Assembly: GCA_022385755.1 (NCBI GenBank)
Contig: MU278359.1
Coordinates: 372,001 to 436,000, forward strand
Direction of reading: 5' to 3'
Source of the DNA: Trametopsis cervina
Lineage: Eukaryota > Basidiomycota > Agaricomycetes > Polyporales > Irpicaceae
Length of the DNA stretch: 64,000 bases
Within the stretch, counting starts at the first letter, position 1; each line of letters begins with the position of its first letter. The notes under the pieces were generated by a model. That model worked only from the letters and a program-made list of their open reading frames with translations. It searched no databases and was not told where the DNA came from. A program made the translations under genes and the position numbers. This document shows positions 1-12,049 of the stretch, in pieces.

Positions 1-476
1 CAATGCCAATACACTATCGAATATGGTATGCTAGGATACGTGTCGATCAAATTCCGACATACGTTGGCTGACCATTGGCGCTCACTGGCCAAACCCTCAT
101 TCGGCTCGTGGAACACAATTTAGCGGTTTCCGTGCTCTGTCCTCCAGTCATGGCGTGGAGGTACATCAGCGCAATTACATCCGAGTGCGTACGCGTCGGT
201 ATCATCATCCATATCTACCTCTTTCGAAGGCGATGATCCCGTTAGCGAGTACGTAGCCCCTCGCCACGCAGTGACATTTTGTACCCCGCGATGTGCTGAT
301 TAACAGGATGGCCCGCCCGATGGGTGCCCGCACTGACAAACTGCGCAGCTCGGTGTGCATCTGCACTGGGCAACTGTGAGTCGTACGCCGATAGTGGATT
401 ATTCAAGCCTCGGTAAACACATTTGCTCCTATGGCCTTTGGGACGCGTATGCGTGGGCATGTGGCAGGGGCTGGCG

Positions 477-484
477 TATAAAAG
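477..484 (+). promoter_or_regulatory. TATA box of the NmrA-like gene
   Basis: TATAAAAG lies about 105 bp before the start codon at 583. It is a good match to a fungal TATA element in the right place. The rest of positions 1-576 shows no supported gene. Confidence 0.6.
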
Positions 485-582
485 GCGGACGCGTAAATGC
501 ATGGTTTCTCATCCGCCTGTCTTCTAACAACCAACAATCAGCAGTCAAATCTGTGCTATAAACCACAAGCTCTCCCCAAATA

Positions 583-1877
583 ATGGCAAACACAAAGAAA
601 ATCATCCTTGTTATCGGCGCAACAGGAGCCCAGGGCTTACCTGTTATCGACGCTCTCCTTGAGCCCGCCGCAGACGGCACACCCTCTCCCTACGCCGTAC
701 GTGCTCTTACGCGAAACAAAACCGGTGCGCGCGCCGTCCAGCTCGCCGAGAAAGGGGTTGAGCTCGTCGAAGGCAGGTCTTCGACTACGTTTATCTCGTC
801 TTTCATCGCTGATACTAGGCTATCAATCAGGTTCGTTCGACGACTTCGCAAAGGTCGAAGCCGCTTTCCAAGGCGTGTATGGCGCATTCGTCAACACCGA
901 CGGCAGCACCGTCACCGAGGAGAGGGAGGTCTTCATCGGGATGAGGATCTATGAGATCGCTCAGAAGATACCGTCGCTCCGCCACTACGTTTGGAGCAGT
1001 CTGGATTACGTGCTGAGGGTAAGTCCCCACTTGATGTTGCCGTCGGTGTTGTGTTGATGATAATATTGCGAGCATAGCTGGGAAACTGGGATGACAAGTA
1101 CCAGTGCCATTACAGTGCGTACCTCCTTATCTGGTGGCCAGATTTGCGTCGAGCTGACTCTCCTACGACAGACAACAAGGCACGCGTTTCGGAGTACATC
1201 AGGGCCGACCCTCGCAAGGACGGTGTCACCTGGAGCATGCTTTCTACCGGACCATACATGGAAATGTTGAACTTCGTCAGTAACATTTATCAATTAGACA
1301 ATAAACCGCTCTGACCTTGCTCTCCTCCCAGCCCATCTTCGGTCCATTGAACAAACGCGAGGACGGCACCTACGTGTTCGCGACACCTGCAGGCCAGGGC
1401 CACATCCCCATGATCTCCCTCAAGGATGTTGGCTTCTGGGCGCGCTACATCTTCGACAACATCGAGACCACTGCTAGGAAAGAGCTGGAGGTGGCGAGCG
1501 ATGTCGTCGACTGGGAGTACCTGGTATCGACCTTCAAGGCGTTCACCGGCAAGAAAGCCGTCGCGTTGTACCAAACGGGCGAAGAGTGGATGAACAACTT
1601 CGTCAACACGGAGCGTCCCCTCGCGGCCGAGCGTACCCAAGTTAGCAACGACGCGCGGTCGTGGAAGGAGAACTTCATCAATTGCTGGAACGTATGGAGG
1701 GACGACGTTACCTCGAGGGACATGGACACCCTCCGCAAGATCCACCCCGGCACGCGCGACCTTTTGACGTGGATGAAGGAGACGAACTATGACGGGACGA
1801 TCGGCGGTGGCCTCTTGAAAGGTGCACAGGATGGGCATGGGCCCGGATTGAACTTGGAGGTCATCAAGACCTTGTAG
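583..1877 (+). CDS. NmrA-like NAD(P)-binding family protein
   Basis: The protein has 354 residues in five exons: 583-772, 831-1018, 1078-1114, 1172-1275 and 1332-1877. It is an atypical short-chain dehydrogenase of the NmrA/HSCARG type, a family of redox sensors or isoflavone-reductase-like enzymes. The Rossmann loop GATGAQG is at residues 12-18, after a hydrophobic first strand, and VEGSFDD at about residue 62 is the usual second-strand region. The first intron (773-830) must use a GC donor: only that cut joins VEG to SFDD in frame, while the neighbouring GT would shift the frame. The C-terminal half is typical of the substrate-binding part of the family. No partner gene is nearby, so substrate and role are unknown. 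Confidence 0.88.
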
Positions 1878-2370
1878 ACAGCATCGCCTCGAGCCCGTTC
1901 GTAAGTAGTGGAATAGCCGGAATGTCAGACAGATCAGTTATCTTGTGGTGGTTATTTTCTCTGATCTCTATGAATCGCCTGTACTCTGTACCGTTATGCA
2001 TTGATGTCGTCTTACCAAAGCCTTTGCGGGGCCTGGTTACTGGGCTGGTAGGTTCAAGGGCACAACAAGGTTGAGCGATCGTTGACACCTACAAAACACT
2101 GCCCTGCAAGGCGCGCCGCCATTGGATCAGTTAGTTCGGACCACTCGGTTGGCTGACTTATTGGCGAATGTCATCCATAAGCAGTACCGTTTCCGAGTAT
2201 GTAGTTGATCAAATGTCAGAAGTATGTAGCACTGTTCATGATTCCACAATAAGCACAAAAGATATTGGATATTCGTAACGTTATGAGTTTCCCACATGAT
2301 GAACCAAAAGTATTCCCTTAGCCAGCGTAACATCCACCACTTCAGTTCCACAGCCTCCCCTTAAAAGGTC
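1878..2370. other. Intergenic, convergent 3' ends
   Basis: About 490 bp lie between two converging genes. I see no coding signal; it should hold both 3' untranslated regions. Confidence 0.5.
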
Positions 2371-3952
2371 TCACTCGATGATGTTTCCAATATGGATGTC
2401 AATCGAATAAAGCTGGCTGGACGCTCCACCGACTGATGGAGTCGTCGCGAGAATCGGCACGCCAGCGACACTCGTGTGCACTTTGGTCGTGTCCGAGGGG
2501 GCCCACGAGCCTGAGGCGTTGTAGAACGAGCCAAGATCACCCAGGCCTGCTTGTAGACCGATGGTATTGTCCTCGAGCCGATGCACGCAGTACTTTGCTT
2601 CGAACCCTACGGAACAGTTAGCATGAGAACCTAAGGCGAAGAAGAAACTTTGATTTACCTTGCGTGGGGTCATCAGCTGAGTATATCTGCAGGGCAATGC
2701 CGAGACCTTGCAGGACCTTGCTGTCTATAGCGAACATCAGTAATCAAGCTGCTGAGCGATGCGTAGAAGAGACGTACGATTGACGAAGGCATATGTTCCG
2801 TAGTACACTTGCTTGGCGGGCACGACCGTCCCGTCTGGCTCCTTATAGGCTGTTGTCCGGAGTCAGCTCAATGCGGAAAATTCGAAAGTTAAAGAGGCGA
2901 TCATACAGCCACTTCCGGGTAAAGTTTTCACAGACCACGTGCCGGGCTGCGAAATATCGGCATTGTCGCTGTACCAGTTGGCTACCGTCCACTGAGTGTT
3001 GGTCCAGTTCCATACATTCGCCACAAGGAAGTACTGCTTGTAGACAAAGTTGATGAGGAACATCAGGAGGACGTATGCAGCTGCTCCGGCAACAAGGCCA
3101 GCAAGCGCTCCACCGGCATTCGCCCAGAATACGGCTGACATGCCGGTGAATGCCTCGTCGGTATCAGCAGCAGCAGCGGCCATCGCATTTTCGACTGCAG
3201 CGTCAAACAGGGCACCACCGATGCGCTGTTGCACAAAACGTCCTACGAGGAAGGAGAAGGCGAATGACGCAACCCCAGGCGTCCACTTCGCCCACTTATT
3301 GTCCCACACGAACGTGGAGATGCCGAGGTAGTTACTGTTCGCAGAGTACGTGCCTATCTGCACGTAGCAATCCTGAGTGGGTGCAGTGGTATCTTGGTAT
3401 GAATACGTCCATATCCAGCCGTATTCACTAGGAAGGATGTAGTATGTGTTGCCGTCGGATTCGTTAGTTGCCTGAATGAATGCTTTCTCTGCGGAATTCT
3501 GGATGGAGGTCATGTTGGGTTGCAGGTCAGCAGCCTGCTTCTGGTTGTAAGCGTTGATGACATTGTAATTTCCCGTCGCATACGCCTGCTGGAGCTCCGC
3601 ATTCATGAAGTTCACATGCACGGAGGGAGTGCTAGTGGTCGGACCCGCTATAAACATCAGTTAAGATAACGGCAGGGGTGGTAGAATGTAACAAAGGTTG
3701 CTCACCAGTGCCTTTGAGAATACCTTGGTGGAGGGATTCAACTAGAATGAATACGTTAGTGATGATTTGTAGCCCCGTAAGGACGATCTGTGATTCACGG
3801 TTATGCTTGATCTTTTCCGCCTTAACTTCCACCACTGCGAGGGGTGAATACGGTCGGTGAGGCGATCATTTCATAACGAATGCGAGAGCACACTTACAAT
3901 GCTGATGCTTGACGGCTTCCTGGACCTTGTCTGGGATGAAAGAAATAGGCAT
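2371..3952 (-). CDS. Unknown protein with hydrophobic central segments
   Basis: Six exons (3898-3952, 3706-3834, 2907-3647, 2778-2849, 2659-2724, 2371-2606) give 432 residues. I do not recognise the family. The N-terminus (MPISFIPDKVQEAVKHQH) is amphipathic rather than a signal peptide. The middle is rich in Trp, Tyr and Asn and resembles a beta-type domain. Around residues 190-265 there are two Ala/Gly-rich hydrophobic stretches, the second (GGALAGLVAGAAAYVLLMFL) long enough to span a membrane. The C-terminal part repeats the W/Y/N-rich character and ends in an IDIHIG strand. All introns are 50-63 bp with GT-AG ends; the fifth exon begins after TATAG, because the later CAG would break the frame. 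It may be a membrane-inserting or surface protein, but that is only inference. Confidence 0.75.
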
Positions 3953-5357
3953 AGCTGCAAGTATTCGAGAGTTAACTGCGGAGAAGGATGCTGATTTGTA
4001 TGAGTTCTGATGAGGGCTCAGAAGGCATGTCCTATGTGGCTTTTATACACTCTCGCATTACGAGAAGCGCTTCTAACGTTGACCGGAGGTTTGTTGAATT
4101 TCGGGAGTGCTGCAGTATATGCGAAGCTATTCAGTGGTAGTGTGGACGATGATCTCCTTCAGACCAGGATGCAAGCGGTGCACACCAGGAACGTAAAGTG
4201 CGCACGGCCAGAAAACATACACACAATTGTCCGGGGTTTGTAGCGCATCCGCCATCACTTGGACAAGCACCGGTCGTAGATGTAGGTCGTATGTTTTCCC
4301 CGGCTGTCAGTGCGTAGACCTAAACAGTCCGGTGACAGTGCTGCTAGCAGACGCTCAGTCGTTGAATCCCGATGCCGAGCGGCTCGATACTCACCAGAGA
4401 CAATGAAAGACAGCTCGTTATTCCGTATCCACATAATAGATCCTCCATCTTGTGTTAAAAATTGCCGATGTTGAACCAATGTGTTCCACTATAGCTAGAC
4501 AGAGTGAACGTTATGAATAACTGTCGAGGTTTGCGGGCAGGCCAAGCGCAAGTTTTGCCCTGTCGAAGCGGCCGTCGTTCATCGGCGACGCCACAAAACT
4601 AATCTGGATGCAGCGTACGCTTGGCCCGGGTTTTTCTGTACGCCGAATATGTGTTGTAGCGAAGAGACAGCTTGAACAAGCTTGGCAGGTCGCGCTCATG
4701 GACTGAATAGCTATGAAACGCTGTAGTTCAAGGTAAGACTTGTTAGCACCGCCATCACTGTATTCATCGGAGTTGTCGAAGACAGTAGGTCAGTAGTGAG
4801 GGACACTGATCGCAGGAGTCGTTGCATTGAAGGAGTTGCGTAATGCGAACCAAGATGTCGACTGCAGGAGCTTCGAGCTGACCGGCGTTCGTTGCGGTTC
4901 TTGCCGTGCAAACCGCACGTGACTTGCTCTCCGAACCACCCTTCTTTGCCAATTGCCTGCGATGTAGACTATTCAGGTAATAAAGAAACAATGCAGCTCG
5001 GGTCCTCTCATCTCGCAAGATAATTAGACGTAAGATGAATTCATTTCGTACATGCATGGGGCTCATAGATTGACTATAGGAAGAGTTTGTGTAATAACGA
5101 GGGTGCTTGTGCAGACCAAAATGATAGGGCGCACTGAAAGAGATGATGAAAGCAAAAGTGACGAAGTTGAACGAACGTCATAAATAACCAAGGAGTGTGT
5201 TTGCGTGCGATATTACAACCACGCCAGGATTAAAGTTGAGATCTAAATCGTGAAAACGCAGAACGAAGGGAATCCGAATCGTAAAGCTCGCAAAATCACC
5301 CACGTACGGGTAAGGCACATGCCTGGGCCAACGCCCGCATCTCGGCCAAGCATGCGT
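3953..5357. other. Intergenic region
   Basis: About 1.4 kb lie between two minus-strand genes. It holds the promoter of the gene starting at 3952. Open frames here are short and have no recognisable content. Confidence 0.45.
4040..4047 (-). promoter_or_regulatory. TATA box of the 432-residue protein gene
   Basis: On the minus strand TATAAAAG lies about 90 bp before the start codon at 3952. Confidence 0.55.
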
Positions 5358-8300
5358 CTACATCCCACGAGGGAACGTATACCCATTGAACCCACCATCC
5401 TCCTTCTTCGGACCATGTCTTCCCTCCCCTCGTGGCACTTTGGCCTGTCTACGCAAGTTAGAACTCGGCTCCTGCCTGTCCATCTGCTCTGATGACCAAG
5501 CCTCATTTCTTAGCCGGCTTCCTTCCAGGCGATGGGGAGGAACAACGCCCATCTCCAGCACCCGCGCTGACGCCCTCCTGCCGATGCTTCCGTCCTCCTC
5601 TGCAGCAACAACGCGCACAGCCTTTTCCGCCTTGATGTTGCTCGTCGGGGGCACAGTGCGGTCGTATGTTGGGATAGAAATGTGCTCCTGAGCGCTGCCG
5701 GTGATGTGCGGTTCCGTGGCTGCGGCGCGAGCCAGAGGAGGCCGACTCGAGATGGGTGCGAACGGACTGAATCGTTGAACTGCGGGGATAGATACGTCTT
5801 GGAGCCGCGTTCGAGGGGGAGAGGCGACCTCAGCTACCTGTCCATCCGTGTGCGAACGCGTTGTCATATACGGCCGGCTCTCCCTGGCTTTCTTGTCTTC
5901 CCTGTGTTCTTGAGGGCGTGAAGCCGAGACGTCTTGGAGTTGTGTTCGAGACATAGCGGTTCCCGCAGCAACCTGCTCATCCGTGTTCACACGCGTCGTC
6001 ACATGCGATCGGCTCGCTTTAGCTGTCTTTTCCTCTCGACGTTCTTGAGGGCGTGAGGCAGACATGTCTTGCAGTTGCGTTCGGGGCGTGGCGGCGATGG
6101 CAGCGACCTGCCCATCCGTATGCGAACGCATGGCCATATGCGGGCGGTGCGCCTTAGAAGAATTGTCATCTCGGTGTTCCTGGGCACGTAAAGAGATGTC
6201 GGGCAAGGTCTGCATCCGCTTCGGAGCTGGCGCAGGATGTTCCGGTGTCCGTGCAGGGGTGTACCACGACTCCGACACCTTCACCACCTTCACATCCGAC
6301 GTCCTCTTCCACGAGATAACCCCGAGTTTCCCTAATGCGATTTCATGGGACACCTCTCGACGGTGTATGACAGTAGGTTCTTGCACCGACTCCATAGACG
6401 ACTTCTTGGCGACCCGGGCGTCCTGCTTGTTCCTAGAAGAAGGCGCGCTAGAGGGCTGAGGGGTGGCAAGATTGCGGCTCGAAGGCTTCAGTTTCACAGA
6501 CGGAGGTTGAGTGTCAGGCAGCGACTGGGGCAGGCGCGAATGCGATTTGTGCGACTTGGACAGCGGCGGTCCCGCATGATGTCTCGGGGGCGGGTCAAGC
6601 GCCTGCCCCTGTGCCCGATAGCGCGACTTCGAGCTCGGCGCAAGCGGCGAGCGTCCGGTCACCTGCTCAGGCGGGGTGCTGTAGAACTCGGGGCTGAGCG
6701 CGCGTGGCGGGCCATGTCGCCTACTCTGCGGCACGACACGCGTGGAAGAAGACCTATCGAGCGAGGCTTTGGGCCTAGGAGGGTCTTTCGGAGGAGGCGC
6801 GGGCGGAGGAGACTCGGGAGACGAAGCTCGAGGGCGCTCGGGTTGGGGAGGCGGAAGTGGCGGGGGGTTGCCTTCGAGCATCAGCAGTGCGACGTGTCGG
6901 GCCGCTTCTTTCTCTCGGGGATGAAGGGACGGAGAGTAAGGCGGGCGTATAGCGGTGAAGGCGGCGGTGACCACTGGCACTGGGACAGGAACTGGCACGC
7001 CAGCACGATTGCGAGCTGAAGCGGGCAGTGCAGGTACAGGCGGTGCGTCGAATCGTCGCATGAACCTGTCAGCGTCATCCAACGCGTAGTCTATCAACGT
7101 CGGATGGGCGGACGACTGCGAGTAGCAGCTCACGGGACTTGGAACCACGGTCTCGTGAGCGATCTCACCAGGCTCGTCGCAGAACTGATCAGGACTGATG
7201 ACAACCTCGTCTTCGTCTTCCGAGTCTGACAGCGAGCGGGGTTGAAAGATCGACGACGCAAGCAGGGAAACGCTGTCATATCCAGGCGGGGTGCGCGGAA
7301 CAGACTGGCGGGGAGGGGCACGCGGCGTATCGATGGACATTGGGCTGAGAGTCGGAGTCGACTGCGCGGCAGGGTTGGCGAGGGACATCAACAGTCTTTC
7401 TTGTCGGTTCAGAATCGGTGTAGAGCGTGCAGGCTCGAGGGATGGCCTGGGCTTGGCAGAGTATGCGGAACTTGAAACATATTCTGCAGGACGAGGTATC
7501 GGAATGGGAGCTGGTTTGGGCTTCGGGGCAGCCTTCGGAGGTGTGGGCGGGGCGAGTGCTTCCTTATAGAACGATGCGCCATGAGGCAATGGCTGACCAG
7601 TCTGCTCGAGGAACTCGAAAGTGTTCTGCATGAACTTAGCGTCCGCGTCGTTCATCCCGAGTGCATTGGTCGGCCGCGAAGGTCGTTCAGGTGAAGGTTC
7701 CTGCTGCGGTCTGTATGTCGGAGCCCTGCGCTTCGCTGTCAAGTCCGGACCTCTTGCCTCGCCTCGCCTCCCCGGACTAGGGGGACGTTCCCGGTTCGTC
7801 TCGCGAACGATTCCGAACTCCAGTGTCGCCGTATCGATCCTGCGGATGACCACGTCTTTGGGCACAGGCTTTCCGCCCTTGTATGTTGGTCCACGCCTCT
7901 GCGTTCCATACAGCGAGGGATCAGGTTCGGTAGGTTTGTCGGCGCCAAGGAGATGGAGGGACGTCGTGGAGGCGGATGCTCTATAGGGGACGGCGCAAGT
8001 TGAATGGAGTATTCACTAGGTGTAGAATGGGACGTACATCACATTTGACACTATTCCGGTGAACGACAAGCCTCTTGTGTGTGGTGTCTTCTGCGAGTGG
8101 TCAGTTCGTCCATCGTAGTTTTTCCTGCAATGGACATGCGCGTCGGTAAACGATGCAGAGGGATTAGAGAAAGCGTGACGTACCCGAATGTATTGGAAAA
8201 CTTCCTGCGAAGACTTGAACCGCGGGTTACTTTGGAAGAAGGAGGGGGATCCCGCGACGGGGCTTCATCACCACTACACAAGAAGTCAATCTTACATATG

Positions 8301-8358
8301 GGATGAGCGAAGCATGCATGACGTACACGGAGAAGGAAGCAGAGCGGAACCGCCTCAT
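5358..8358 (-). CDS. Large intrinsically disordered Pro/Ser/Arg-rich protein
   Basis: Four exons (8327-8358, 8184-8273, 8038-8124, 5358-7980) give 943 residues. The start ATG at 8358 is in an ACCATG context and begins a basic N-terminus, MRRFRSASFSV. The three 5' introns (53, 59 and 57 bp) were placed by phase; the long last exon has no ATG at its beginning, so the upstream exons are needed. Composition is Pro, Ser, Arg and Lys throughout with many SP, TP and PPP motifs, and no globular domain or membrane segment is visible. Three tandem 45-residue repeats lie in the C-terminal third. Such proteins are often phospho-regulated scaffolds in fungi, but there is no direct evidence of function here. 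Confidence 0.8.
5778..6182 (-). repeat. Three tandem 135-bp coding repeats
   Basis: Units start at 6182, 6047 and 5912 (minus strand), each beginning with QE(H/R)R and carrying HTDGQVA-like and RTQLQDVS-like cores. The period is exactly 135 bp (45 codons), so the frame is kept. The third unit is more diverged at its end. Confidence 0.85.
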
Positions 8359-9936
8359 GGTCTAAACAGTCTATGTAATCAGTCTTTAAGGTCAGTGCGG
8401 TTACAGCCAGGGGGTATCTCGGAGGTTTACACCCCGAATAATGCGAAGGATTGTAAGAGTGGCGTAGAGGAGGAGGAACTATTAAGCTGTAAAGCGCACG
8501 ACGGGGAAAGGACACTGCTCTGCACATCCTCGAGCTATAAGTAGGCGAGTCCGGGCTAGCTCTCATGTCCATGAAACACAGGCCGCATGCCGTATCCCAA
8601 AGGGCCGGACGGGATCAAAAGGGGGCGTGGCCAACAAAGCGGACAATGGCCATGGCGCCCTGTTGGCCGCACTTGGATATCACTATTACTATGCCACCCC
8701 GCCAGTGGCGGCACGCGGCAGGAGACACTCCCAGGCGGGCCACGCGCGTAACCTATAACAGATTTGCTCCCGCCCGCGCAGAGGTTGCTGGGGCAGGCAC
8801 ATGTTAAGCATCGGCTATCCAGCCCACGGAAAAACAAGCCGACAATGGTAGCAATGGGCTTTATTCAACTTCTTATTATTGGCACGTGTGAGTTCATCTG
8901 CGCTGAAGGTTATATAAGCTCAAAGACGCGTTGTCAAAGAAATGTGGATGCTTGCCTGCCTTTTCCGCGTACGGGCCTCACGCGAATATCGGTCCTTTGT
9001 ATGCATAGCCGGTCACACGAGACAGCAAGCGGAATGGCATATTTCTAGACATGACACGGCCACGCTTCTCTTTCGAGTCCTAGCGGAACGTGTTGCTGTA
9101 ATACAGGGAACGTGGGTTGCCTAGACAGTTGGCTATAACACTGGGTACGCTGTCGCGACGCTATAGGCAGAAATGACAGCTAACCAGAGGATTATGCATA
9201 CTCACAGTATGTCCTGTACCCCTTCATTCCTGTGCATCTTCCTAACAAACATTTACGTTTACCACAGTCGGCCGCTGCGCGGTGCGGTGTATCCAGATAG
9301 CTGCGGATGTGTGTATCGCGAATTCTTACTTGGCTGCCAGTTCGGCAGAAGGCTGAGTAGCGCGGTGAACCACACAGCCAAAGCGTCCTCTTATGCGATC
9401 AGAAGGTTGGAACGTTGACTTTGTAGATTTCAGAGGTCTTCGTCGAGCGATGAGCTCCTGCTAACGTCTGTGGTCATTGCACGCTGATAGTAGCAAGGTC
9501 GCGGGAGGGGGAAAAGAGTAGGTACGCTTGGTCGTTGAACGCGATACGATCACGTGTGATGCGGAACCGCAGCTGAGGTCATTCTCGCTGAAAGACGATG
9601 ATGTCGCTGGAGGCAGTGCCACTCGGCTCACCACCAGCACACGTGGCGTGGAGAACTGGATGGTGTGACGTAGCCGCCGACGGTGCGTCACAGGGCGCCT
9701 AGTACGAGTGCCTGACGATTCCAGCAATTGCGTTTTTGCTATCCGTCCATGGCTGACCGCGGCTATATAAGACGGACCCATCTGTGGAATGAGGCTCCTC
9801 CAACTGCACCTCATCCTCATCCCTCCCCCGCCCATCCTCCCTCGTGAGTTCATTTCCCCCTCTCTCATCTTAGCCATTGCCGAGTCTAACCTGGCCCCTA
9901 TTATAGAGTCTTACGACCCGTAACGAATCTACAGCA
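8359..9936. other. Divergent intergenic region
   Basis: About 1.58 kb lie between divergently read genes. Open frames overlap on both strands without codon character. A TATATAAG element at the right-hand end is listed separately. There is also a TATATAAG-like string near 8910 with no gene behind it. Confidence 0.4.
9763..9771 (+). promoter_or_regulatory. TATA box of the SUR7/PalI gene
   Basis: CTATATAAG is about 170 bp before the ATG at 9937. The leader probably contains an intron at about 9844-9906 (GTGAGT...TATAG), which would bring the element to a normal distance from the mRNA start. Confidence 0.6.
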
Positions 9937-10674
9937 ATGGCCGCAGGAGCAGCAGTACCAGGACTCTTCTTCGTCTTCGCGGCGATGGTCCTTCTCATCT
10001 TCGTATGTCCCTTTCCCTCTACACGCACTGTCTACCGTATAACTCACCATCTCCAATTGTAGGCCTCCGTCTCTGCACCCACATGGGACAGAATATCCTT
10101 CCTCAACTCAGAGGGTCTCCGATTTGGTGTATTCGGCTACTCAGGGTCGTCGACCCATGTAGGATACAAATTCCCCTCCCCCATCGGGTATGTTTCTTTT
10201 CTCATAAACATTCTCGCACACACATACTCACACCATCTAATAGTGATGGAGACATCAACGGAGGCGTCCTGCACAATCTCACCTTCACCCTCATCCTCAT
10301 TCCCATTGGTAAGCCATCCGCAGTTTCCTATCTTCTTCCCAGCCGCTCACCGCCTTCTTTTCGCTACAGCTGCCGGCCTGTCAGGTCTCGCCTTCATCTT
10401 CGGCTCGTGCGGAGCGGCCTACCACCGCTCAGGCACTGTCTTCATGTCGCTCCTCTCTGCGCTCGCTTTCCTCGTCACCCTCATCGCCTGGGTGCTCGAG
10501 ATGGTCCTCTTCGGCATTGCCCACCACCGCGCAAGCGACCGTGGCATCGCTGTGAAATGGGGCAACGCCAACTGGATCGTCCTCGGCGCCCTCGGTTCGC
10601 TCTTCGTTGGCTTCATCCTCGCCACGTGCGGCATCTTCGGAAGCTACCGTCAATCGAGGAGGACCGCATACTAA
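9937..10674 (+). CDS. SUR7/PalI family membrane protein
   Basis: Four exons (9937-10002, 10063-10187, 10244-10308, 10370-10674) give 186 residues. The architecture is that of the SUR7/PalI (Rim9) family: a first membrane helix at residues 5-25, an extracellular loop with the family-like string GLRFGVFGYSG, then three closely spaced helices and a short basic tail. PalI/Rim9 proteins help the ambient-pH sensor at the plasma membrane, and SUR7 proteins mark eisosomes; which branch applies here cannot be told. The exon boundaries fall at phases 0, 2 and 1 and all introns have GT-AG ends. No pH-pathway gene is close by. Confidence 0.88.
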
Positions 10675-11166
10675 ACTGCATCCTCCAAGTCCCACATTTG
10701 TTCATTCCCTACTTCGCTTTCCACAGTGTAATCCCTTTTTAATCCTACTCTGACACCCGACGATCCCCTGCTATGGCATACCGAATGGACTCTGTTGTAT
10801 TATATCGCGCATTTTTATCCACCACCGCCATAGCGCAGGACTTTGGTCGGGGTTGTTTTCACGATAAAATTCGTTGAATGACGTCACGAACGCTCAATAT
10901 ACCTTTAGCCACCCCCTGTACACGCGTACTTTATTTTTACCTAGTCTTGCTTGCTTGCGCTCCCATACGTTCTTATGTGTGCATCGTCAGTTTTCCTCTT
11001 CTCCGTTCATTGCAAGGTTTGTGCATGACCAAGTCGTACCCTCTGCGCGTTCTTTGCGCGTTTTTCCCTCGTGACCGAGAGATTTAGTCTAATGGGGGTA
11101 TATATGATGCTCAGACGAATGTCTAATAATTTAGTATTGTTGCTTCGATGCTTAGACTAATGACAA
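10675..11166. other. Intergenic, convergent 3' ends
   Basis: About 490 bp between converging genes, T-rich, with nothing recognisable. Confidence 0.4.
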
Positions 11167-11996
11167 CTATGAATGCGCTATACGCGGCGGTGGTTCTGCT
11201 ACCACGGAGGGGAGCAAGAAGGGTATTCTTCCTCTTTGGAGCGGTCCACGTTGCAAGAGATAATGGCCGCCCGAATTAACCTGGATGTACAGATGAAATG
11301 ACGGCAAAGACCTGCAGTAACCTATGCTTACTCTGATCTCGTAGTCCGCCTCTTGAGCCTCTGCTGGATCGAAGGACTGAGGGACAGGACGTGGTGTCGC
11401 TGTGGGCATCGCGATTTCGTCGCGCTACATAACATTTCAACACATGTAACCCTCTCATTGCAACAATAGTTGCGCAAGGAGCTCACTGTAGACGCCGTAT
11501 CCGTGTCCTGTGGGTCATGGCCCATTTGCAGGGGGTCTGCAGGTGCATCTATATCAGGATGTGCGCCATAGTTTAAAAGTTGCAGAAGAGAGACTATGAG
11601 GTCCTGGTGGTAGAACCATCTCAACCACGGCGGACAGGTGTCTGCAGCTAGCCCAATCAAAAACATGCTATCGGATAGCTCGTCATTGTTATTTTGCGAA
11701 GGTTTAGCGTGAAAGACTTACATGGCAGGCAGGCACAGGGTAAGTAAGGTGTCCAGGGTCGAGGACAGGAGTGCCTGATTACGATAGGATGCGACGGCCT
11801 TCCATATTCCAAGTGACAAGACGAGAGCGAGGCTCATGAGCCGGTAGGGTGTGAGCTTGAATAACGACCAAGACGGACTACGCTCCGATCGTGCTGCATG
11901 AACTGATACCGATTGCGGGGATCCGTGAGTTGGACGTGCCGATCCCCTTTCGATGTCTTCTGCTACTTGAAGCCTGCGACGACGAGGAAAGCACAT
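11167..11996 (-). CDS. Small membrane protein of unknown function
   Basis: Four exons (11722-11996, 11487-11667, 11332-11424, 11167-11280) give 220 residues. The N-terminal 45 residues are basic and Ser-rich. A hydrophobic pair follows: residues about 53-68 (LMSLALVLSLGIWKAV) and about 75-105, the second interrupted by the first intron, ending near a conserved-looking PPWLRWFYHQD. The rest is soluble and polar, with a Pro-rich exon 3. This resembles short two-helix membrane proteins common in polypore genomes, for which no role is known. The last exon was placed by its CAG acceptor and is the least certain part. Confidence 0.65.
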
Positions 11997-12040
11997 GTTG
12001 TTTATTATAGTGAAGCGAAGACATAGAGGAATGAGCAATA

Positions 12041-12049
12041 GTATTTATA
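12041..12049 (-). promoter_or_regulatory. TATA box of the small membrane protein gene
   Basis: A TATAAATA-type element on the minus strand lies about 50 bp upstream of the ATG at 11996. Confidence 0.5.

Noticed and set aside
8051..8572. A 173-codon open frame on the minus strand read as one gene
   Set aside because: Only its central part is coding, as exons 1-3 of the disordered protein; the remainder includes introns and promoter DNA.
9461..9877. A 138-codon frame on the minus strand
   Set aside because: It lies over the promoter and leader of the SUR7/PalI gene and has no protein-like character.
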